Shown here: positions 37,239 to 45,199 of the stretch, one piece after another
Layout of the letters: each line of letters starts with the position of its first letter
Position numbering within the stretch: position 1 is the first letter of the stretch
Assembly (NCBI GenBank): GCA_018240525.1
Contig: JAFEFN010000003.1
Location: 434,001 to 498,000, forward strand
Reading direction: 5' to 3'
DNA from: Pseudomonadota bacterium
Lineage (GTDB): Bacteria > Pseudomonadota > Gammaproteobacteria > Steroidobacterales > Steroidobacteraceae
DNA: 64,000 nt
Notes under the pieces: model-generated
What the model was told of the DNA's origin: nothing
Seen by the model: only the letters and a program-made list of their open reading frames with translations
Database searches by the model: none
Program-made: the position numbers and the translations under genes

Positions 37239-38456
37239 ATGAGGGATAGCAGTCAGGGTCGCACCTCGGAAACGTCCCCCGCCGGTTGCTTGGTACGTCA
37301 GCACGCGAATGTCTCGGCCGTTCAACAACACATGGTGCAATTAGATATGCGGCAGCCGACGACCGCCAGTGAGTTCAGGGCGCTTCTTGATGCTGCCGTC
37401 GATGGCGTCATTGTGACCGATAGCACCGGGGTCATTCACGTCTTCAACCGGTCCGCTGAACGTTTGTTTGGCTTCACCAGCGCCGAGGTTCTAGGACGTA
37501 ACGTCTCCATGCTAATGGCCGGGGATGACGCCTCCCGTCATGATGATCACTTGCAGCAGTACCTTCGCACACGCATCCCGCGCATCATCGGGCAGGGTCG
37601 CGAAGTGACGGCAAAGCGCAAGGATGGCAAGACTTTCCCAGCCTTCCTGTCAGTAGGCGTCACCGACAGCACTCCGGTCCGCTTCGTCAGCTTCGTTCAG
37701 GATGTTTCGACCCGGCGCCATGCCGACGAAGATGGTCGTCGGCTCCAGGAACGCCTTTGGCACGTATCGCGGCTAGCGACAATGGGAGAAATGGCATCGG
37801 GTATAGCGCATGAACTGAACCAGCCGCTTGCCGCTATCGCCAACTACGCTCAGGCCTGTGATCGCCTGCTCGCCGGCAGTGACCCCGACATACCTGAAAT
37901 CCGCGGAGCCTTGCGGGAAATCACGGAGCAGGCAGTAAGGGCTGGCGACATCATCCGAAAGCTGCGCGGTCTAGTGACCCGGTCCGACGGTGAAGCGCGA
38001 CCCACAAACATCAACCAGCTGATCACGGAGCTCACCAATCTCATCCAAGCAAGCGTCAGAGCGCATGAGATTGACTTTCGGCTTTGCCTGGGTAGCGACA
38101 TTCCGGTCCTCCGCCTTCAGCCGGTTGAAATTCAGCAGGTCATCCTAAACTTGGTTCGCAACGCTATCGAGTCATTCCCAGACGGACATCAGGGCGCACG
38201 TCGCGTCGTCATCCGCACGTACGCGACCACGGACGGAGATGTTGCCATTTCAGTATGCGACAATGGGCCGGGGGTAGCCGCGCACATCGCCCCATCTCTG
38301 TTCGACCCGTTCTGCAGCTCCAAGGAGAATGGCACGGGGCTCGGGCTGGCGATGAGCCGCACCATGGTTTCGCGTCACGGTGGAACCCTGGATTACGAGC
38401 CCAATTCCCCGGCGGGAGCCTGTTTCACGGTACGCTTACCGGCCGCGACGAACTAG
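37239..38456 (+). CDS. fixL: Oxygen-sensing PAS histidine kinase FixL
   Basis: A 405-residue soluble kinase. The PAS domain at about 45-160 has the heme-binding FixL features: ASRHDDHLQQY, in which the His (about 101) aligns with the heme ligand of rhizobial FixL, then GQGREVTAKRKDGKTFPAFLSVG. The H-box MASGIAHELNQPLAAIANYA has the phosphoacceptor at about 191. The ATPase has NLVRNAIES, DNGPGV and GTGLGLAMSRTMV. No membrane segment is seen. Several in-frame starts exist upstream (to 37044); 37239 is chosen for plausibility. FixJ follows after 11 bases. By family, oxygen binding at the heme inhibits the kinase. Confidence 0.88.
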   Translation: MRDSSQGRTSETSPAGCLVRQHANVSAVQQHMVQLDMRQPTTASEFRALLDAAVDGVIVTDSTGVIHVFNRSAERLFGFTSAEVLGRNVSMLMAGDDASRHDDHLQQYLRTRIPRIIGQGREVTAKRKDGKTFPAFLSVGVTDSTPVRFVSFVQDVSTRRHADEDGRRLQERLWHVSRLATMGEMASGIAHELNQPLAAIANYAQACDRLLAGSDPDIPEIRGALREITEQAVRAGDIIRKLRGLVTRSDGEARPTNINQLITELTNLIQASVRAHEIDFRLCLGSDIPVLRLQPVEIQQVILNLVRNAIESFPDGHQGARRVVIRTYATTDGDVAISVCDNGPGVAAHIAPSLFDPFCSSKENGTGLGLAMSRTMVSRHGGTLDYEPNSPAGACFTVRLPAATN

Positions 38457-38467
38457 ATAGACCGACC

Positions 38468-39109
38468 ATGAAAGTCACTAAACCCCAAGCACCGATAGTC
38501 TTCATCGTCGACGACGATGAGGCCGTGCGCAGCTCACTCCGAATGCTCGTAAAGTCCGTCGGACTGCCGGCATCGGTTGCACGGTCCGCCCAGGAGTTCT
38601 TGGAGCTTTACGACCCCGCCCAACCCGGATGCTTGGTTCTCGACGTACGCATGCCCGGCATGAGCGGCCTCGAATTGCAGCAGCAACTCAATCTGCGCGG
38701 CGCAGTGATTCCAGTAATATTCATCACCGGACACGGTGATATACCCATGGCAGTCGAGGCAATGCAGCACGGGGCCTTCGACTTCCTACAAAAGCCATTT
38801 CGCGACCAGGATCTGGTCGACCGGATTCAGCGTGCACTGGAAAGGGATCGAATCAGTCGCAGCGAACTTGCGCAGCGCACGCACATTCTCGAGCGCCTCG
38901 GCACATTGACACCACGTGAACGGGAGGTGCTCGACCTGATTGTCAGGGGCAAAGCAAACAAGGTCATGGCCGCTGATTTGGGCCTGAGCCAGCGTACGGT
39001 GGAAATCCATCGCGCTCATGTGATGCAAAAGATGGGGGCCACCTCACTGGCTCAGCTCGTACGAATGACCATCGACCTGCGCGATCACGGTTCCGGGCGC
39101 AGCAGTTGA
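38468..39109 (+). CDS. fixJ: FixJ-type response regulator
   Basis: A 213-residue two-domain regulator. The receiver domain has the acidic pocket DDDEAVR, phosphoacceptor D59 (LDVRMPGMSG), the conserved Thr in FITGHGDIPMAVEAM and Lys in LQKPFRD. The C-terminal LuxR helix-turn-helix is TPREREVLDLIVRGKANKVMAADLGLSQRTVEIHRAHVMQKM. It is directly downstream of fixL, so it is almost surely its partner. It is convergent with the hybrid kinase gene, with 16 bp between the stops. Confidence 0.92.
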   Translation: MKVTKPQAPIVFIVDDDEAVRSSLRMLVKSVGLPASVARSAQEFLELYDPAQPGCLVLDVRMPGMSGLELQQQLNLRGAVIPVIFITGHGDIPMAVEAMQHGAFDFLQKPFRDQDLVDRIQRALERDRISRSELAQRTHILERLGTLTPREREVLDLIVRGKANKVMAADLGLSQRTVEIHRAHVMQKMGATSLAQLVRMTIDLRDHGSGRSS

Positions 39110-39125
39110 CCACGCGCTTGGCCTG

Positions 39126-40637
39126 CTAGCCGGTTAGCGCCTTCATCTCCCCGATGAGTTCGTCGGCCTTGATGGGCTTGCTCGCGATCCGAGCGTGGGG
39201 ATCAAGCTTGAGTTCTTGAACGGCCGAGGAGGTGTCGCCCGTGATGAGCACGGCCTTGACCTGCTCACTCCGTGCGTCACGCACGGCGGCAATAACCTGC
39301 AGACCGGTCTCATTGTTCGTTAGATGATAATCGGTCAACAACAGATCGAGTTTGCGCATCTTTGCGCTTTGCTCCAGCGCCTCGGCGAGCGTAGCGGCCA
39401 CGGCAACAACGTAGCCCTCGCTCTTGAGCAGAAGCTTGGTTGCGTTGCGCACGCTCGCATCGTCCTCGACCAGCAGAACGCTCATCTGGCTGCGCTCACC
39501 GCTCGAAGAAACGATGGATGGCGCGGCGGCCGAAATCGCCGCGCCATGTCCCGCCGGAAGCGTTAGGGTGAATGTCGAACCCACGCCGAGCTCAGAGGTC
39601 ACCTCTAGTTCGGCACCCAGCAGTCTAACCAGCCGCTGCACGATGCTTAGCCCGAGCCCGTACCCGTCACGCGCACTGTTGGTCGGGACACCCACTTGGT
39701 AGAACTCGTCATAAATCAGAGACAACTGATCCTTTGCTATCCCGACGCCGGTGTCGTGCACTTCGATCTTCACTGCATTGGGGCTGGGATGGGAACTACG
39801 CAGTGACACCCAACCTTCGGGGGTATATTTGATCGCATTCGACACAAGATTCTTCAGAATCTGCTCGACCAGCATGCGATCGCTGTGCGCGCACTCCTCG
39901 CACTGAAGTATGCGCAGGGTCAATCCTTTGCTTGAAGCGAGTCCCGAGAACTCACGCCGCATCTCTTCGAAAAGGGCACCCACGGCGAAGTCAGAGGGGT
40001 CAGGCTTTACTGCGCCCGATTCCAGTTTGCTAATGTCGAGCAGGGTATTGAGCAGGCGAGACATTGCGGTAATTGCCTGCTCCTGCTGCTTGATAGCTTC
40101 ACCGGCTTCGGGATCAATGACCGCCCGACGCAGTGCCCCGTTCAGAAGGGAAAGAGACTGCAGGGGCTGGCGCAGATCATGGCTGGCGGATGCCAGGAAG
40201 CGGCTCTTGGCCTGATTAGCGCGATCAGCTGTCTCCTTCGCCTCCGTGAGCTCCGCTTCAACTCTCTTGCGATCGCTTACGTCACGAATCGCCGCAGCGA
40301 CCAGCATTTCGTCGCTGCCTTCTACGGGGCTTAGACTGATCTCGACGGGAAATTCTGTGCCATCCATGCGCCGTCCGAGCAAATCGAGCCCGACTCCCAT
40401 CGGCCGCACGCGCACCGAGACGCTGTAGTCACGCCGATGGCTGATGTGCCGTGCACGCAAGCGCTCCGGCATCAGGAACTCGACGGGGCGCCCGACGATC
40501 TCGTCGTGGGGATAACCGAATACCGCACTTACCTGACGGTTCGTGTAGCGGATCGTGCCACCCGCGTCGATGATAATAATGGCATCCGGGGCGGCATCGA
40601 GAGCACTCCGGGCCAGATCGGAGGATAGGGCGCGCAT
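39126..40637 (-). CDS. PAS-containing hybrid histidine kinase/response regulator
   Basis: A 503-residue protein from the ATG at 40637 (a TTG 15 bases upstream is the other choice). It has a PAS domain at about 10-120 (LDAAPDAIIIIDAGGTIRY, then GRRMDGTEFPVEISLSPV). The dimerisation H-box is RFLASASHDLRQPLQSLSLL, with ATPase NLVSNAIKYTP, VHDTGVGI and DGYGLGLSIVQRLV. The C-terminal receiver domain has VEDDASVRNA, LLTDYHLTNNETG and SKPIKADELIGE. There is no PAS heme His in the FixL position, so the sensed signal is not oxygen through that site. It converges on fixJ; whether it phosphorylates FixJ is unknown. Confidence 0.9.
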   Translation of the reverse strand: MRALSSDLARSALDAAPDAIIIIDAGGTIRYTNRQVSAVFGYPHDEIVGRPVEFLMPERLRARHISHRRDYSVSVRVRPMGVGLDLLGRRMDGTEFPVEISLSPVEGSDEMLVAAAIRDVSDRKRVEAELTEAKETADRANQAKSRFLASASHDLRQPLQSLSLLNGALRRAVIDPEAGEAIKQQEQAITAMSRLLNTLLDISKLESGAVKPDPSDFAVGALFEEMRREFSGLASSKGLTLRILQCEECAHSDRMLVEQILKNLVSNAIKYTPEGWVSLRSSHPSPNAVKIEVHDTGVGIAKDQLSLIYDEFYQVGVPTNSARDGYGLGLSIVQRLVRLLGAELEVTSELGVGSTFTLTLPAGHGAAISAAAPSIVSSSGERSQMSVLLVEDDASVRNATKLLLKSEGYVVAVAATLAEALEQSAKMRKLDLLLTDYHLTNNETGLQVIAAVRDARSEQVKAVLITGDTSSAVQELKLDPHARIASKPIKADELIGEMKALTG

Positions 40638-40874
40638 ATCCAAGGACCGCAATCAGATCCTGGTATGATGCCTCAAGGGTGCCGCATTGTCGTTTACGGG
40701 ATAAACCCGATGCCGCCGTGAACCACGGAAAGTACTGATCGTACGCGGTTTTTCCGCCGGCGGCACCGGGGTACGGATAGCGGTCTGCTCGTATTGATTG
40801 AGCGCCGCTGGCCTCCGCTGAAGCCTCAAGCCACTCGCATCAGTACTGAACGCAGCCGGCCTGCACGCCCGCGG

Positions 40875-41528
40875 TTAGGTACGAACAGTCAGTTCGTTTG
40901 CGACCCGCGTTACCCCCGGCGCCGCCCACGCAGTAGCCTGCGCCTGATCTCTTTCCGCCCAAGAGCGTACCTCGCCACGCAGCACGATCTCCGATCCTGC
41001 GACCTCAACTGCGATCTTATGGGCGTCCACGTCCGCGAGCCGGCGGAACGCCGCCTCAATGCGCGCCTTGATGTCAGCCGGCGCGGTCGTCTTGGGCTTA
41101 ACGTGAATGGAGTTTCGAACACTGATGACCCCTTCGACACGGTGCATGAGTGTTTCCACCAGTTCCCGCTGATAGTGCCATTCAACCTCACCCACCAGCG
41201 CAACCCGGCCGTCGTGGACCATCGCATGAATGCCCTCAGCCACCGGTCCCAGGTTACTCCTGATTAGCGTCGCGGCCGCACGGGCGATCGTCGGATCCGT
41301 CGGTGCCGCGCCGGGTAAGCGGACCTCTATGTCGTTGGCCACCGCGGAGACCCCCTTCACACGGCGTGCGGCACGCTCGGCACGATACTTCTGAAAGCCG
41401 CTCGTTACGAAACCGGTCAGCGTGACTGTGCCATCCTTTGCCTTCACGGCAATATCAGTGCTGTCAACGTCCGGCGCCCAGTTTAGCTCGGCCTGCACGT
41501 CGCGCTGAATTTCGCTATCGACTCGCAT
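40875..41528 (-). CDS. Triple BON-domain protein (OsmY-like)
   Basis: A 217-residue protein with three BON repeats, roughly 5-70 (VDSTDIAVKAKDGTVTLTGFVTS), 78-142 (IHAMVHDGRVALVGEVEWHYQ) and 150-215 (DAHKIAVEVAGSEIVLRGEVRSW). Each has the conserved GxVTLxG-like core. BON domains bind phospholipid or help hold membranes together. No signal peptide is evident, so it may stay in the cytoplasm, unlike OsmY. A site with exact GTACGTAG lies 74 bp upstream of the start. CTAGGAG precedes the ATG. Confidence 0.88.
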   Translation of the reverse strand: MRVDSEIQRDVQAELNWAPDVDSTDIAVKAKDGTVTLTGFVTSGFQKYRAERAARRVKGVSAVANDIEVRLPGAAPTDPTIARAAATLIRSNLGPVAEGIHAMVHDGRVALVGEVEWHYQRELVETLMHRVEGVISVRNSIHVKPKTTAPADIKARIEAAFRRLADVDAHKIAVEVAGSEIVLRGEVRSWAERDQAQATAWAAPGVTRVANELTVRT

Positions 41529-41601
41529 TGCTGCTTTCTCCTAGGCGAATAATTGATTCGCACGATACTGCGACCCTTCTGGTCGTAGATAGTCAGAAGT
41601 T

Positions 41602-41609
41602 GTACGTAG
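41602..41609 (-). promoter_or_regulatory. FixJ-like site upstream of the BON gene
   Basis: GTACGTAG on the plus strand is an exact match to the published FixJ consensus GTAMGTAG. The nearest divergent-facing start is the BON gene, 74 bp away, read from the other strand; the core TACGTA is symmetric, so orientation is not decisive. Confidence 0.4.
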
Positions 41610-41692
41610 GATGGGCAGTTGTCACCGCATCGAAGGGAGCCGGACCTTCGGCCGCCCAGCAGCCATGCGCACCGGCCGCGTACAAGGCACTG

Positions 41693-42388
41693 TTACTGCG
41701 CGTTATCCGCCGTGAGATAGCTCAGATGCGCAAGGTAATTCGCGATATCTTCCACGTCCCGCGTCGACAGCGATGCCATGGCTACAGCGGGGGGCAGGCG
41801 CGGATTGGCTGCATCGCGGTGCTCGGCGGAGAAGTTGTCCAGCTGTTCGGTCAGATAACGGTACTGCTGGCCGCCAAGCGCCGGAACGCCGGCGGCCGTG
41901 CCTTCGGCGCTTGGGCCGTGGCAATCCTTACAGGCCGCTTTGTACAGCCGCCTGCCGACTGAAAGGTCAGGATCGCCACTGTACTCTGGCCCGGGGCTGC
42001 GGGGTGCGGTGGACAGAAATGCCGCCAAATCGCGGATTGCCTGGGGCCAGTTCAGGTCTGGTTGCTGCATCGTATCGTGCATTCCCTGCCCGCTTCGCCT
42101 GCCTTCCGCAAAGTGAACCAGCTGCGCGATCAGGTACTTCTCGCGCTGCCCGGCGAGTGCGGGAATCGCCCGCGGACCGTCGCCCCATCCATGGCTTCCA
42201 TGGCACGGCCGGCAGTGCAGCTGATAGAGGGTCTTTCCGTGGCCAGCGTCCGGTGGGATTGCCCATATGCGCTCAAGCGATAGGGAGCTGCCCGCTTCGT
42301 GCGCCCGCAAGGTGTCAATGCTGAGGCTCGCTGCACTCAGGCCGCACAGCAAGATCGCGGCCGCGCTCATGGATCGGAATGCACGCAT
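41693..42388 (-). CDS. Diheme cytochrome c (c4-like)
   Basis: A 231-residue periplasmic cytochrome. It has a signal peptide (MSAAAILLCGLSAASLSIDTL) and heme motifs CRPCH and CKDCH in two similar halves, each with a PALAGQ or PALGGQ segment (c4/c553 type). The ATG at 42388 has GGGAGCGGGGTGAGG just before it, so it is preferred to the 30-base longer start. It is the second of two minus-strand cytochrome genes, 16 bases after the first. Confidence 0.86.
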   Translation of the reverse strand: MRAFRSMSAAAILLCGLSAASLSIDTLRAHEAGSSLSLERIWAIPPDAGHGKTLYQLHCRPCHGSHGWGDGPRAIPALAGQREKYLIAQLVHFAEGRRSGQGMHDTMQQPDLNWPQAIRDLAAFLSTAPRSPGPEYSGDPDLSVGRRLYKAACKDCHGPSAEGTAAGVPALGGQQYRYLTEQLDNFSAEHRDAANPRLPPAVAMASLSTRDVEDIANYLAHLSYLTADNAQ

Positions 42389-42404
42389 CCTCACCCCGCT
42401 CCCT

Positions 42405-43106
42405 TCAAGATGAATCACCCACCCGAGCCGCGCCTTGAGAACGAGTCAGCGATGCAGCACCTGCCGTGGCGTGTGCTCGCAGGCTCGAAACATACCCGGA
42501 AAGTTCCACGAGCTGGACGACATCGAGATCTTCGAGAGCCCGCAGGTGTGATGCGCGCATATTGGGGCGACGTCCATCCACCACGTCGTGCAGTTGTCTA
42601 AGCACGTAGGCAAAGTCCTGCCCTGCAATTCTCGGAACGAGTCGGGCATCGCTGCCCTCACCGCCCGATCCATGGCAGCCGCTGCAGTGATCGTCGTAGA
42701 AGGTGCGGCCATTGCCGGAGACCGCTTTTGCCTCGCCTCCCCACTCCGCCGGTTGCGAAGCCACGTATGCCACCACATCAGCGATATCCTGCAATCCGCG
42801 CACACCGTGTCCCTGGGCTACTGGCTCCATCCGGGCATCCCAGCGGACGCTGTGCCGGTAGTCGATCAGTTGCCTGACCAGGTAACGAGGATGCTGGCCG
42901 GCGATCTTCGGGACCCATCCTTCCGGGAGACGATTGACCGACTCTGTGTGGCAGCTTGCGCAATACGTGAATATTTGCGCCCCATGGGCCGAATCGGGTA
43001 CGAGCGCAAGCACCTCGTTAACTTCTCGCATGCGCTGTCCGCCTGCAGCCGCGATGGCAGCTGCGGCGGCAGCCCAGAGACCAGCCGCGGCGAGCGCGTC
43101 GCGCAC
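42405..43106 (-). CDS. Diheme cytochrome c (c4-like), start uncertain
   Basis: About 233 residues if begun at the GTG at 43106, just before the hydrophobic stretch DALAAAGLWAAAAAAIAAAGG, which is signal- or anchor-like. The open frame extends to 43277 (start codons near 43220 and 43277 are possible). Heme motifs are CASCH and CSGCH, and KIAGQHPRYL and RIAGQDFAYV follow in the two halves. It is the first gene of a two-cytochrome operon. The divergent ADH gene shares the upstream region. Confidence 0.82.
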   Translation of the reverse strand: MRDALAAAGLWAAAAAAIAAAGGQRMREVNEVLALVPDSAHGAQIFTYCASCHTESVNRLPEGWVPKIAGQHPRYLVRQLIDYRHSVRWDARMEPVAQGHGVRGLQDIADVVAYVASQPAEWGGEAKAVSGNGRTFYDDHCSGCHGSGGEGSDARLVPRIAGQDFAYVLRQLHDVVDGRRPNMRASHLRALEDLDVVQLVELSGYVSSLRAHATAGAASLTRSQGAARVGDSS

Positions 43107-43295
43107 ACGTCCGCGAAAGTAGAATGGGGCGGCGCCAGACCCGCCGCGGCCTACAGTTAGCCGCCCCCCCCAACCTCGTCTCTGCGCTCGCGCAAGGTTC
43201 ACCCGGCTTGACCTTTGCATACAAATCCATTGTGGCCCGATAACAGGGTACAGGACCAGAGCCACTCTAGTACTCACCCCCAGAATTCGACGCCC

Positions 43296-43309
43296 GTAGA
43301 ACTACCTAT
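43296..43309 (+). promoter_or_regulatory. Palindrome and ATAGGTAG box between divergent cytochrome and ADH genes
   Basis: GTAG-AA-CTAC (43296-43305) forms a small palindrome, and its right side extends to CTACCTAT (43302-43309), i.e. ATAGGTAG on the minus strand, the same 8-mer as the right arm at 32764-32771. It is 92 bp before the ADH ATG and at variable distance from the cytochrome start. Confidence 0.4.
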
Positions 43310-43400
43310 GTGACAGGGTGAGATGCAGCGACCTCGCTATTTCCGGGGTGCGGGCGCTTAGGGTTAAAGTGGACTGGTGCAATGGCACCCGGAACAATCG

Positions 43401-44390
43401 ATGCGTGCAATGCGGCTGATAGCGCCTCGCTCGTCGCTTACCTTTCAAGAAGTCCCGATCCCAGAACCACTTGAGCACCAGGTGCTTATCAAAGTAGCTG
43501 CCTGTGGAGTTTGCCGCACCGACCTGCATCTACTGGACGGAGAACTGCCTCGCATAAGTTACCCCATCACACCTGGGCACGAGATAGTTGGCCGCGTCGC
43601 CCGTTGCGGCGAACAGGTTACCATGCTGCATCCGGGTGACCGCGTTGGGGTGCCTTGGCTTGGCTACACCTGCGGCTCTTGCTTCTACTGTCGCCGCGGC
43701 GCCGAGAATCTCTGCGAATGCGCCGGATTCACCGGCTACACACTCGATGGCGGCTACGCAGAGTATGTGGCGGCCGATTCGCGGTATTGCCTTAAGATCC
43801 CGGACCAATACACGGATATCGACGCGGCACCGCTGCTGTGCGCCGGCCTGATCGGCTACCGGGCCTACCGGGCCGCAGGGAGCGCACGGAATTTGGGCCT
43901 TTACGGTTTTGGAGCCGCCGCTCACCTGCTCACCCAACTCGCTACTCAGGAGTCACGCCGCGTATATGCCTTTGTACGTGAGGGAGATCTCGTTGGCCAG
44001 CGTTTTGCGCTCTCACTGGGCGCCGCTTGGGCGGGAGCCTCCACAGAGCATGCACCGGAACTGCTGGACGCTGCCATCATCTTCGCACCCGTCGGATCCC
44101 TGGTGCCCACGGCGCTCAAAGCCACCCGCCCGGGCGGCCGGGTTGTGTGTGCCGGCATCCACATGAGCGAGATTCCCGCGTTCCCCTACGCACTACTATG
44201 GGGCGAACGCTCAGTGTGCTCCGTCGCAAATCTCACGCGCGCGGACGGGGCGGACTTCATGGGAATTGCTTCGCATACGAAGCTGCAGCCCACGGTGCAA
44301 GCATTCACGCTCGCCCAAGCCAATGTCGCGCTCAGTAAACTTCGTGCCGGTACCCTAGCGGGCTGCGCCGTGCTTCGCGTCCTCGATTAG
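43401..44390 (+). CDS. Zinc-dependent alcohol dehydrogenase
   Basis: A 329-residue cytosolic enzyme of the medium-chain dehydrogenase family. Catalytic zinc ligands lie in AACGVCRTDLHLLDGE and the GHEIVG block. The structural zinc site is TCGSCFYCRRGAENLCECAG (four Cys). A Rossmann motif of the type LYGFGAAAHLL is present. The ATG at 43401 has GGAACA upstream. The overlap of its 3' end with the convergent DksA-like gene is 36 bp. Alcohol dehydrogenases of this kind are often induced at low oxygen. Confidence 0.9.
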   Translation: MRAMRLIAPRSSLTFQEVPIPEPLEHQVLIKVAACGVCRTDLHLLDGELPRISYPITPGHEIVGRVARCGEQVTMLHPGDRVGVPWLGYTCGSCFYCRRGAENLCECAGFTGYTLDGGYAEYVAADSRYCLKIPDQYTDIDAAPLLCAGLIGYRAYRAAGSARNLGLYGFGAAAHLLTQLATQESRRVYAFVREGDLVGQRFALSLGAAWAGASTEHAPELLDAAIIFAPVGSLVPTALKATRPGGRVVCAGIHMSEIPAFPYALLWGERSVCSVANLTRADGADFMGIASHTKLQPTVQAFTLAQANVALSKLRAGTLAGCAVLRVLD

Positions 44391-44759
44391 CGCGCAGCTT
44401 TCACAGTATTCGGCATGCGGGAGCACCCGCAAGCGTTCCGGCGCGATCTTGTGGCCACATAAGGTACACAGTCCGTAGGAGCCCAGTTCGATTCTGCGTA
44501 AAGCCAGACTGATGGCCGCAAGCTCCTTCGCATCGGTCTCTCCGATCGCGCAGAGCACGTCGTCGTTGGATCGCTCCCCGGCCTGTTCGTTCCTGCTTGC
44601 ACTTACAGGGGCATCCGTGCGCTCCAGGTCTCGCTCCACGGCACGTGTTCGCGCGAGCAATGCCGCGCGCCGCTTCATAAGCTCTTCCCTGTACCGGAAA
44701 TCCGGGTCACGCGCGACCTGTGCGGCCGGCTTTACACGCTCTTCAATTGGCCCCGTCAT
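44355..44759 (-). CDS. TraR/DksA-family zinc finger protein
   Basis: A 134-residue protein. The C-terminus has a C-x2-C-x17-C-x2-C zinc finger (LCTLCGHK...YCESC), with the helical N-terminal region rich in Arg/Glu (KRRAALLARTRAVERDLERT). The DxxDA signature of true DksA is replaced by GETDAKE, which may weaken the transcription function, so it is closer to the TraR-type group. GAGGAG precedes the ATG. Its 3' end overlaps ADH by 36 bp. Confidence 0.88.
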   Translation of the reverse strand: MTGPIEERVKPAAQVARDPDFRYREELMKRRAALLARTRAVERDLERTDAPVSASRNEQAGERSNDDVLCAIGETDAKELAAISLALRRIELGSYGLCTLCGHKIAPERLRVLPHAEYCESCALIEDAKHGAAR

Positions 44760-44777
44760 CGCACACTCCTCAAAATC

Positions 44778-44981
44778 CTACTTGCTCGGCTGCGGGAAGC
44801 GATACCAAGGCACGCACCCCGCCTCCGGGTTTTCCGCTGCCCTGCGCTTCTGACTTCCAGCCTCCTTGCTCTTTGGATCTTCGGCACCGCTTGGTTCAAT
44901 TTGCGCTGAGCCTATTGCAGCTTCCTTCTTCGCGGCCTCGCCGAGCATAGTGCGCGGCCCTCCAGGAGAATGTGTGTTCAT
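44778..44981 (-). CDS. Small hypothetical protein
   Basis: A 67-residue frame from MNTHSPGGPRTMLGEAAKKEA ending VPWYRFPQPSK. It is rich in Lys/Glu/Ala with no membrane helix. It ends 18 bases before the DksA-like gene start and could be in the same transcript. I do not recognise it. A 5' extension to 45023 is possible. The gene is uncertain because of its size. Confidence 0.35.
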   Translation of the reverse strand: MNTHSPGGPRTMLGEAAKKEAAIGSAQIEPSGAEDPKSKEAGSQKRRAAENPEAGCVPWYRFPQPSK

Positions 44982-45116
44982 AGTGCACCGTCGTCCCAAA
45001 TAACTCGCGATCAGTATCCGCACTCACGCTAGAGACTCTATGCGGTCAAGTGCGTATTGCCAGTGGTTCCTGCGTACCCCCCTGCGCCGAGCTGAGTGGT
45101 CGTACGTCTGCGGCAA

Positions 45117-45124
45117 GTACGTAC
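45117..45124 (+). promoter_or_regulatory. FixJ-like site upstream of ccoN
   Basis: GTACGTAC matches GTAMGTAG at 7 of 8 positions and is a perfect palindrome with core TACGTA. It ends 76 bp before the ccoN ATG at 45200. No FNR box (TTGAT-N4-ATCAA) is found in the 210 bp upstream of ccoN. Confidence 0.35.
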
Positions 45125-45199
45125 TCGCACGCGCCCTCTCTGCGGCTACGATTCGCGCAAGCCGGCACCGCCGCAATTCCGGCACGGGGACGTTCAGCC

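Noticed and set aside
45000..45199. FNR/Anr box upstream of ccoN
   Set aside because: I looked for TTGAT-N4-ATCAA and found nothing close; only the TACGTA-core site is present.
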